Shown: piece by piece, positions 1 to 6,079 of the stretch
Position numbering within the stretch: position 1 is the first letter of the stretch
Layout: each line of letters starts with the position of its first letter
Program-made: the position numbers and the translations under genes
NCBI GenBank assembly: GCA_002452555.1
Contig: DKER01000191.1
Coordinates: 1 to 8,631 of the forward strand
From: Fidelibacterota bacterium UBA6817
GTDB lineage: Bacteria > Fidelibacterota > Fidelibacteria > Fidelibacterales > Fidelibacteraceae
Length of the DNA: 8,631 nucleotides
Direction: 5' to 3'
Notes under the pieces: generated by a model
Database searches by the model: none
The model's input: only the letters and a program-made list of their open reading frames with translations
Told to the model about the DNA's origin: nothing

Positions 1-1205
1 GTGTTCAGGATGCTATTGATATTCTTGATAATTTAAAATCCGTCATCAGTGTGGGGGGAAAGGCGGAATTGACGGATTACTCTATTGATGATCATTTATC
101 CCATGCGCCCTATGGCGGTCCATTCAGTCCTCAAAGTGAACAGGAAGCTGCGATTTTTTACAGTTCGGGGACAAGCGGTCCGTCAAAAGGCGGGATTTTT
201 ACAAACCGTCAGTTAATATTCAACGCACGATCATTCAATGAAAGTATGATTCTTCATGAATCTGAAATCCTGTGTGCCCGATTCCCTTTGCACCACTTCT
301 GGGGTTTTACGACAGTCCTCGTCAGTTCACTAATCAAAGGGAACAGAGTTATTATTCTCAACAGTGTAAAATTGCCCCCGGTCCCGGAGAACTCCCGAGG
401 AGCGATTCTTAATGCTGATCCTGATTTTTACGAAGAATTATCAGAGTCGAAGGAACCGATCCCTGAAAAGGTTTTATATGGTATAACAGCAGGCGGACAT
501 TTAAAACCGGATGTACAGCTGGCACTTTATGAGACGTTTCATTTTCCCGTTTTCAGAGGATATGGTTTGGTGGAGGCCGGTCCGGTAATTCTTATTAATA
601 ATGACGTTACAAAACTCCGTTCAATCGGGATCCCGCTTCATAATATTTCCGTTCTTCTCAAAGACGGAGAAAAAATCATTTCACCGCCGAACATTGGTGA
701 GCTGTGCATACGACAGGAGTGGGTTGTTTCTGCCTTAACTCATGATACAAATCTTTTAAAAGATGTGCGGGAAAAAGGGTGGTTTCGTACCGGTGATCTG
801 TGTTATCAGGATATTGACGGGTATATTTATTTTGTTGACCGGAAAGAAAACAGAATTCGAATAAACGGATTCGATATGTTTCCGGAGGGAGCAGAAAATA
901 TTCTCAAAAAACATGCCAACATCAAACAGGCAGCTTTAGTGGGTGTTCCCGTTGACAGTTTCGGCAACGAAAAATGTATTGCTTATATTGTACCGGAAAA
1001 AGTCAGCAAGATTGATGTTGACACCCTTCGAAATTACCTGGCGGGAAAAATTCCGGCATATCAGATCCCGAGTGACTTTGTGATTGTAAATCATTTACCA
1101 GTCGGCGCTACGGGAAAAATCTCCAGGCAGATGATCCGCAGAAATGCGATTCAGTATTATAATAAAAATATTAATTTATCTTCAAAACCGGAGGACGATT
1201 TATGA
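1..1205 (+). CDS. AMP-forming acyl-CoA/acyl ligase (adenylate-forming family), 5' end cut by window
   Basis: C-terminal ~400 residues of an ANL-superfamily enzyme, which activates a carboxylic acid as acyl-AMP and then transfers it to CoA or a carrier protein. The frame is open to the left edge (first full codon at base 3), so the GTG at 51 is not the true start and roughly 100 or more N-terminal residues probably lie outside. Core motifs appear in family order. The P-loop-like A3 motif SSGTSGPSKG is at 162-191. FPLHHFWG follows, then GYGLVEAGP (A5), RTGDL (A7) and DRKENRIRINGF (A8 hinge). Near the C-terminus GATGKISR (A10) holds the expected catalytic lysine at 1116-1118. A8 is atypical: Glu replaces the usual Asp of the hinge, and PEGAE stands where PxEIE is usual. 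The stop overlaps the EF-G start (ATGA), suggesting translational coupling. The substrate cannot be told; the acyl-pocket half is partly missing and no carrier-protein gene is visible. Family call sure, function open. Confidence 0.9.
   Translation, partial: VQDAIDILDNLKSVISVGGKAELTDYSIDDHLSHAPYGGPFSPQSEQEAAIFYSSGTSGPSKGGIFTNRQLIFNARSFNESMILHESEILCARFPLHHFWGFTTVLVSSLIKGNRVIILNSVKLPPVPENSRGAILNADPDFYEELSESKEPIPEKVLYGITAGGHLKPDVQLALYETFHFPVFRGYGLVEAGPVILINNDVTKLRSIGIPLHNISVLLKDGEKIISPPNIGELCIRQEWVVSALTHDTNLLKDVREKGWFRTGDLCYQDIDGYIYFVDRKENRIRINGFDMFPEGAENILKKHANIKQAALVGVPVDSFGNEKCIAYIVPEKVSKIDVDTLRNYLAGKIPAYQIPSDFVIVNHLPVGATGKISRQMIRRNAIQYYNKNINLSSKPEDDL
1190..1194 (+). promoter_or_regulatory. 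Shine-Dalgarno site of the EF-G gene
   Basis: GGAGG lies inside the 3' end of the ligase gene, 7 nt before the ATG at 1202. This strong, well-spaced site supports that start, and with the ATGA overlap it points to coupled translation of the two genes. Confidence 0.8.
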
Positions 1206-3280
1206 AAACCTTTGAGACAAAAAATGTAAGGAATTTTGCCCTGATGGGGCATTCTGCAAGTGGCAAGACAATTCTTGCAGATGCTTTGCTTCTTTTGGGC
1301 GGTGAGATTAACCGAATAGGCTCCATCTCGGAAGGAAGCACTACCTCCGATTACTCAAATGATGAAATTGAACGGCAAATCTCAATCAAAACATCCCTGA
1401 TGCATTATGAAATGAATGGAATTAAATGCAATATTCTCGATACTCCGGGATATATGGATTTTGTGGGTGAAGTCATGAGTGCAGCCAAAGTTGTTGAAAA
1501 TACGCTGGTTGCCGTTAATTCTACATCAGGAATTGAAGTCGGAACAGAGTTTGCATGGAATTACGTAAATAATTTTGATACAACAGCTTTGATCGCTATG
1601 ACGATGCTTGATAAGGAACATACGCAGTTTGACAAGATCGTTGATACCGTTCGTGATCGTTTTTCAAATCGCATTTATCCTGTTCAAATCCCGGTCAATG
1701 CAGGACCAGCTTTTGACAGTGTCATTGATTTGCTTAAACGTAAATTGCTCGTTTTTGATTCAAAGGGTTCATATAAAGAAGAATCTGTTCCCGCACATCT
1801 GCAGGATAAATTTGATACAATGTATGAAGAATTGGTGGAAATGGTTGCCGAGTCGGATGATACATTGCTGGAACGTTTCTTCGAAACGGGAGAATTGACA
1901 GAAGATGAATTGAAATCCGGTTTGAAAAAAGCGATACTTGAAAAAAATATTTTTCCTTTGATCTGCCTTTCTTCCGAAAAAAAGGTAGGTGTTTCCAGGC
2001 TTATGGAAATTATAAATGATTATTATCCCGATCCATCTGCCAAAGGAAGCTGGAAAGCAGTTAAGGACAATAAACCGCTGGAAATCCCTGTGGATGAAAC
2101 AGGCGTTACTGCTCTTTTTGTTTATAAAACTGTCCATGAACAACATGTAGGCGATACGTCTTATTTTAAGGTTGTAAGCGGTTCTCTGAAAGTCGGAGAT
2201 GAATTGAAAAATCCGTTTACCAATGGAAATGAGCGGTTTGGAAGCATTTATCTCTTAAACGGCAAGCACAGAAAAGAAGTCTCGGAAATTAAAGCCGGTG
2301 ATCTCGGGGTAGCGGTAAAACTGAAAAATACCATGACAAATCATACACTTTTGAATTCTAAAGATACATGGACATTTGAAGAAATCAAATACCCCGAACC
2401 GGTTATCCGTGTTGCCGTTGAAGCCGCTGCAAAAGGAGATGAAGAAAAAATCGGCACCGGTTTAACACAGGTGCAGGCAGAAGATCCAACTTTTCATTTT
2501 ATTGTGGATTCCGAACTGAAACAAACAATCGTTTCCGGTATGGGTGAAATCCATCTGGATATTTCATTGAAAAAAATATCACAACGATTCAATGTTGAAA
2601 TTCTTCAGATTCAACCGAGAATTCCATATCGTGAAACCATTCGGAAAACGGCTACTGCCCGTTATCGTCATAAAAAGCAATCCGGAGGTGCAGGACAGTT
2701 CGGTGAAGTTGAATTACGAATTGAACCGTTGCCCCGCGGAACCGGCATTGAATTTGTCAGTGAATTGGTCGGTATGAATGTTGACAGGGCCTTTGTTCCG
2801 TCAATTGAAAAAGGTGTAAGACAGGCCTGCGAAAACGGACCCCTGTCCGGTAACAAGGTTATCGATGTGAAAGCCGCTGTGTTTGACGGAAAACAACATC
2901 CGGTTGATTCAAAGGACATCGCCTTTCAAATAGCCGGCAGAGGAGCATTCAGAGATGCTTTTGAAAAAGCAGATCCGATTCTTCTTGAACCAATTTATGA
3001 AATTGAAATAACAATTCCGGAAGACTATATGGGCGATGTTATGGGTGATATTTCTTCCCGCCGCGGAAAAGTTCTCGGTATGGATTCAGACGGTCACTTC
3101 CAGGTTATCAAAGCCGAAGTTCCTCTGGCAAACCTTTACAAATATTCCAATACGCTTAGGTCTATTTGCCAGGGTAGAGGATATCACAGGAGAAAATTCA
3201 GCCATTATGAATACGTTCCCAGAGAAATCCAGGATAAAATCGTTGCCGATTATCTTAAAGAAAGAGAAGAAGGCCATTAA
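1202..3280 (+). CDS. fusA: elongation factor G (EF-G), divergent EF-G-like/EF-G2 type
   Basis: Five-domain translational GTPase of 692 residues, the usual EF-G length. EF-G drives tRNA-mRNA translocation on the ribosome and, with ribosome recycling factor, subunit splitting. G domain: P-loop GHSASGKT (16-23), switch II DTPGYMDF (80-87), G4-position TMLD (134-137), G5-like LSSEKKVGV. Domain II follows from about 300. Domain III has GMGEIHLDI (446-454). Domain IV has SGGAGQFG (494-501) and the tip loop DGKQHPVDSK with His566, matching the translocation-critical histidine of classical EF-G. Domain V starts near 597 (PIYEIEITIPEDYMG) and contains SSRRGKVLG. Departures from classical EF-G are GHSASGKT instead of AHIDAGKT, Tyr84 instead of the catalytic His of DTPGH, and TMLD instead of NKxD. 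These features resemble the EF-G-like paralog group rather than the main factor. It overlaps the ligase stop by 4 nt and lies 2 nt before the HIT gene. The family is certain; whether it is the sole EF-G or a paralog cannot be told from this window. Confidence 0.95.
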   Translation: MKTFETKNVRNFALMGHSASGKTILADALLLLGGEINRIGSISEGSTTSDYSNDEIERQISIKTSLMHYEMNGIKCNILDTPGYMDFVGEVMSAAKVVENTLVAVNSTSGIEVGTEFAWNYVNNFDTTALIAMTMLDKEHTQFDKIVDTVRDRFSNRIYPVQIPVNAGPAFDSVIDLLKRKLLVFDSKGSYKEESVPAHLQDKFDTMYEELVEMVAESDDTLLERFFETGELTEDELKSGLKKAILEKNIFPLICLSSEKKVGVSRLMEIINDYYPDPSAKGSWKAVKDNKPLEIPVDETGVTALFVYKTVHEQHVGDTSYFKVVSGSLKVGDELKNPFTNGNERFGSIYLLNGKHRKEVSEIKAGDLGVAVKLKNTMTNHTLLNSKDTWTFEEIKYPEPVIRVAVEAAAKGDEEKIGTGLTQVQAEDPTFHFIVDSELKQTIVSGMGEIHLDISLKKISQRFNVEILQIQPRIPYRETIRKTATARYRHKKQSGGAGQFGEVELRIEPLPRGTGIEFVSELVGMNVDRAFVPSIEKGVRQACENGPLSGNKVIDVKAAVFDGKQHPVDSKDIAFQIAGRGAFRDAFEKADPILLEPIYEIEITIPEDYMGDVMGDISSRRGKVLGMDSDGHFQVIKAEVPLANLYKYSNTLRSICQGRGYHRRKFSHYEYVPREIQDKIVADYLKEREEGH

Positions 3281-3282
3281 TC

Positions 3283-3774
3283 ATGGATTATTTATGGGCT
3301 CCCTGGCGCATTGAATACATCCGGAGAGATAAAAGTAAAAAAGAAGCCTGTATTTTCTGTCAAAAAGCGTCTGAAGACGATGATAAAAAGAACCTGATCG
3401 TTTACAGGGGTAAAACTGCTTTTGTACTTCTCAATCTATACCCGTATAACAACGGTCATCTGATGATTGCCCCATACAGACACACGCATGATTTTATTAA
3501 TCTGTCTGACGAAGAATCCGCAGAAATCGATAAACTGACGAAACTGTCTTTGAAAGTTTTGGAAATGTGCCTGAAACCCCAGGGATTCAATCTCGGCATG
3601 AACCTTGGAAATGTAAGCGGCGCAGGTATCGCAGATCATATTCACCGACACATAGTTCCCCGATGGCTGGGTGATACCAATTTTATGCCGGTTACCGGAA
3701 ACACGAAGGTTATGCTTCACGGACTGCAGGAAACATGGTTAGAACTCCACAAAGCTTTTCAGACATTATCATAA
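3283..3774 (+). CDS. HIT-family nucleotide hydrolase/transferase (Ap4A phosphorylase-like)
   Basis: A 163-residue cytoplasmic histidine-triad protein. The signature HIHRHIVPRW has His119, His121 and His123; in the family the middle His (121) forms the nucleotidyl intermediate. The N-terminus MDYLWAPWR followed by CIFC (Cys23, Cys26) and the segment before the triad (NLGNVSGAGIADH) match the bacterial HIT subgroup that includes Ap4A phosphorylases and Hint-like AMP-conjugate hydrolases. CIFC may be half of a zinc site. The C-terminal GDTNFMPVTGNTKVM segment is typical of this subgroup. ATG 3283 lies 2 nt after the EF-G stop, with GAAGAAGG at 3266-3273 as the likely ribosome binding site 9 nt upstream, so it is almost surely co-transcribed with EF-G. 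The exact substrate (Ap4A, Ap3A, adenosine phosphoramidate or acyl-AMP) cannot be read from sequence. Confidence 0.93.
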   Translation: MDYLWAPWRIEYIRRDKSKKEACIFCQKASEDDDKKNLIVYRGKTAFVLLNLYPYNNGHLMIAPYRHTHDFINLSDEESAEIDKLTKLSLKVLEMCLKPQGFNLGMNLGNVSGAGIADHIHRHIVPRWLGDTNFMPVTGNTKVMLHGLQETWLELHKAFQTLS

Positions 3775-3813
3775 ACCGGGCGGATGCAGAATTTTTCCTG
3801 TATCTGTTATTTG

Positions 3814-3873
3814 AATAAATTGTTTTTCTTCGTGAAAAGATCATGATTCACGTTAAAAGACAAACAAATTGTT
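3814..3873 (+). repeat. long imperfect inverted repeat (potential hairpin) in the hisS leader
   Basis: Left arm 3814-3836 can pair with 3847-3873 around a 10-nt loop (3837-3846). I count 20 Watson-Crick pairs, one G-U, two mismatches (3819/3868, 3826/3861) and one 4-nt bulge (TTAA, 3853-3856). The loop-proximal part CGTGAA/TTCACG (3831-3836/3847-3852) is perfect. The stem is AU-rich, with only five G-C pairs. It fills about half of the 107-nt gap between the HIT gene and hisS, and its right arm ends one base before the hisS Shine-Dalgarno. No U-tract follows it, so it is not a classical intrinsic terminator. It could be an operator, an RNA structure controlling hisS translation, a processing site, or a copy of a small dispersed repeat. 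No convincing sigma-70 promoter was found in this gap. Confidence 0.6.
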
Positions 3874-3878
3874 GAGGT
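3874..3878 (+). promoter_or_regulatory. Shine-Dalgarno site of hisS, short spacing
   Basis: GAGGT sits only 3 nt before ATG 3882, closer than the usual 5-9 nt. The start is nonetheless secure. The in-frame codons upstream are closed by TGA at 3873-3875, and the conserved KGTRD motif follows 8 residues into the protein. Confidence 0.6.
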
Positions 3879-3881
3879 AGA

Positions 3882-5150
3882 ATGGGTGCTCTGAAATCAA
3901 TCAAAGGAACCAGGGATGTATTGCCCTGGGAATCTTATCAATGGCAGGCCGTTGAAAAACTGTGCCGTGAACTATTTGGCAGTTATTTCTATCAGGAAAT
4001 CCGCACTCCGGTTTTTGAAAAAACTGAGTTGTTTGCCCGGGGGATCGGTGAGTTTTCAGATATTGTCAGCAAAGAAATGTATTCATTTCAGGATAAAGGC
4101 GGTGAGTGGCTTACACTCCGTCCTGAATATACTGCCTCTGTGATTCGGTCATATATCCAGCACCATTTTGAACAGCAATCCGCCCTCCATAAAATCTGGT
4201 ATGCCGGACCTTTGTTTCGTCAGGAAAGACCTCAAGCCGGCAGACAAAGGCAATTTCATCAGTTTGGCATCGAACTGATCGGTTCAGAATTTCCTGAAGC
4301 AGATGCAGAAGTCATAACTCTGGCCTGTGAATTCTATAAAAAAACCGGACTTAAAGAGTGGGAATTACATATCAACAGCATTGGCAACATTCATGACCGT
4401 CAAACATACATCGAACATTTAAGAAAAATCCTGAAACCCCATATTGAATCATTATGTCCCCTTTGCCAACAGCGGTTTGATAATAACACCCTTCGTCTTT
4501 TTGATTGTAAAAATTCTGAATGTCAGGCTGTTCTTGATCTGCATGCTCCCAATATACTGGACTTCCTTTCAAAAGAAGACAAAGAACATTTTGAACAGGT
4601 ATGTGATTTGCTGACGTATCAGGGTATTCCATATGTAATCAATCCCAAACTCGTCAGGGGACTGGATTACTATACACGTACAACTTTTGAGATCAAAGGA
4701 AAAACTCTGGGTGCCCAGGATGCTTTATGCGGTGGCGGACGATATGACAACCTGGTGAGCGAACTGGGAGGAAAACCCACACCGTCCGTCGGTTTTGCCG
4801 CCGGAATTGAAAGACTTCTGATTGCCCTGGAAAACGAGACCATTTCTTTTGGAGATTATGCATGTCCAGACCTCTATGTGGCTTCCATGGATCTCAACAG
4901 TTATTCCGGTTTTTTAAAAACCTGGAATGAATTAAGAAGCATGGGTTTTATCATTGAGACAGATCTTCAGAGAAGAAGTCTCAAAGCCATGATGAGAGAT
5001 GCACATAAGAAAAACGCACGGTTTGTTGCCGTTATTGGATCGGATGAATTAAAATCAGGCACATTCATCCTTAAGCAGCTAGATACGGGTGCGGAAATAA
5101 AAGCGGACCCGGTTAGTATTAAGGATATTCTTAAAAAAGGATCCCTATGA
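3882..5150 (+). CDS. hisS: histidyl-tRNA synthetase (class II)
   Basis: Cytoplasmic enzyme that charges tRNA-His with histidine using ATP through histidyl-adenylate. The 422 residues match a full bacterial HisRS. Seen in order: KGTRDVLP (8-15); motif 1 region EIRTPVFEKTELFARGIGE; LRPEYTASVIR; motif 2 FRQERPQAGRQRQFHQ (112-127); the HisRS signature LVRGLDYYT (257-265), with Arg259 as the conserved catalytic arginine; the second signature ALCGGGRYDNL; and motif 3 SVGFAAGIERLL (from about 302, Arg311). The remaining ~100 residues form the HGTP-type anticodon-binding domain, with the expected DLQRRSLKAMMRDAHKK stretch. A cysteine-bearing segment CPLCQQRF...CKNSEC in the insertion domain is common in bacterial HisRS. 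No key residue is missing. The stop overlaps the next start (ATGA), coupling it to the acyltransferase. Upstream lies a 107-nt leader with a hairpin; no T-box features were seen. Confidence 0.98.
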   Translation: MGALKSIKGTRDVLPWESYQWQAVEKLCRELFGSYFYQEIRTPVFEKTELFARGIGEFSDIVSKEMYSFQDKGGEWLTLRPEYTASVIRSYIQHHFEQQSALHKIWYAGPLFRQERPQAGRQRQFHQFGIELIGSEFPEADAEVITLACEFYKKTGLKEWELHINSIGNIHDRQTYIEHLRKILKPHIESLCPLCQQRFDNNTLRLFDCKNSECQAVLDLHAPNILDFLSKEDKEHFEQVCDLLTYQGIPYVINPKLVRGLDYYTRTTFEIKGKTLGAQDALCGGGRYDNLVSELGGKPTPSVGFAAGIERLLIALENETISFGDYACPDLYVASMDLNSYSGFLKTWNELRSMGFIIETDLQRRSLKAMMRDAHKKNARFVAVIGSDELKSGTFILKQLDTGAEIKADPVSIKDILKKGSL

Positions 5151-6070
5151 AGTTTAAGTATAAACTGGAATATTCATTCCTTTTGTTTGTCCGTTTCATA
5201 GCCATTGTTTTACCTTTAAAAATTTCAGAATGGACCGGCAGACGTTTGGGTGATATCGTTTGGTATATTTTCCCGTACCGGTTTCAGGTGATGATCAATA
5301 ATATGGATATTGTATTCCCGGATAAACCGTATTCAGAAAAACTCAGAATTGCACATAACGTCTATCGATTTTACGGTATGATGGTTATGCAGTTTTTCGG
5401 TCAGACAAAAAAAAAGAACCAAAAGATCCTTCTGGAAAACACGCGTGTTAAGGGGATTCATTACCTGAATCAAGCATTGGAGAGAGGAAAGGGAGTAATT
5501 CTGACCGCCCTTCATTACGGCAATTGGGAATATCTGGGAACATGGATGAACTTAAGTGGAATTAAAATGTCGGCGATCTATAAAATTATGAAAAATCCCC
5601 TGAGTGATGCATTCTTTCTCAATCTCAGACTCAGTTTCGGCGATTCTATGGAAATGATTTCTACGCAAAACGGAATGAAAGCATACCAACATGCATTGAA
5701 AAATAACAGGGTTCTTGCCGTAGCCATTGATCAAAATGCCCATGATAAAGGTGTTAAAGTTAAATTTTTCAACAATATAACATCCATTGCCAAAGGGACT
5801 GCAGTACTGCAGTTCAGAACGGATGCATCTGTTATGGGTGTAGTCCCCATATATGAATCCGGACGTCTTAATATTACTTTTTTTCCTGTTGATTTGGAAA
5901 AACCCGAAACATTAAATGATCAGACCATTTCAGAATCAATTCAAAAGTTATTGTCTTATTATGAACCGGTCATAACAACAAAACCCGAACAATGGATGTG
6001 GTTTCATAAATTATGGGGAAAGCCCCTAAAAAAATATAAACGGTCAATTTGGGATACTATCCGATACTGA
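5147..6070 (+). CDS. lysophospholipid acyltransferase of the HtrB/LpxL lipid A family
   Basis: A 307-residue protein of the late lipid A acyltransferase family, which transfers an acyl chain from acyl-ACP to a lipid A precursor at the inner face of the cytoplasmic membrane. The N-terminal hydrophobic stretch (about 9-25, FLLFVRFIAIVLPL) is the usual single membrane anchor. The catalytic HX4E motif is HYGNWE, with His123 and Glu128. Further family landmarks are IYKIMKNPLSDAFF, DQ at 195-196 followed by KGVKVKFFNN, GTAVLQFRTDASVMGVVPIYE, and PEQWMWFHKLW (280-290). Length matches the family (~300). The start is ATG 5147 within the hisS stop (ATGA overlap), with AAAGGA at 5136-5141 spaced 5 nt. 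The next gene begins 9 nt after its stop. Close relatives also acylate other glycerol- or sugar-linked lipids, so lipid A as the substrate is likely but not proven; it could be LpxL- or LpxM-like. Confidence 0.92.
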   Translation: MKFKYKLEYSFLLFVRFIAIVLPLKISEWTGRRLGDIVWYIFPYRFQVMINNMDIVFPDKPYSEKLRIAHNVYRFYGMMVMQFFGQTKKKNQKILLENTRVKGIHYLNQALERGKGVILTALHYGNWEYLGTWMNLSGIKMSAIYKIMKNPLSDAFFLNLRLSFGDSMEMISTQNGMKAYQHALKNNRVLAVAIDQNAHDKGVKVKFFNNITSIAKGTAVLQFRTDASVMGVVPIYESGRLNITFFPVDLEKPETLNDQTISESIQKLLSYYEPVITTKPEQWMWFHKLWGKPLKKYKRSIWDTIRY

Positions 6071-6073
6071 TTC

Positions 6074-6079
6074 AAAAGG
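6074..6079 (+). promoter_or_regulatory. purine-rich AAAAGG directly abutting the histidine kinase start
   Basis: AAAAGG touches ATG 6080 with no spacer, which is poor for a Shine-Dalgarno site. The next in-frame ATG is codon 63, inside the membrane domain, and starting there would drop two membrane helices. ATG 6080 is therefore kept. Initiation may depend on ribosomes terminating at 6070 upstream. Confidence 0.4.

Noticed and set aside
51..1205. GTG at 51 as the true start of the acyl ligase
   Set aside because: The same frame is open upstream to the window edge, and the family needs about 100 or more residues before the SSGTSGPSKG motif, so the gene is truncated by the window.
1769..2146. 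Open frame of 125 codons on the - strand inside the EF-G gene
   Set aside because: It lies wholly within the well-supported EF-G domains, has biased Phe/Ile/Arg content typical of an antisense frame, and resembles no protein I recognise.
3775..3881. Possible intrinsic terminator, T-box or sigma-70 promoter before hisS
   Set aside because: The hairpin is AU-rich and lacks a following U-tract. No T-box anti-terminator element was recognised. Candidate hexamers such as TTGAAT (3811-3816) have no well-spaced -10 partner.
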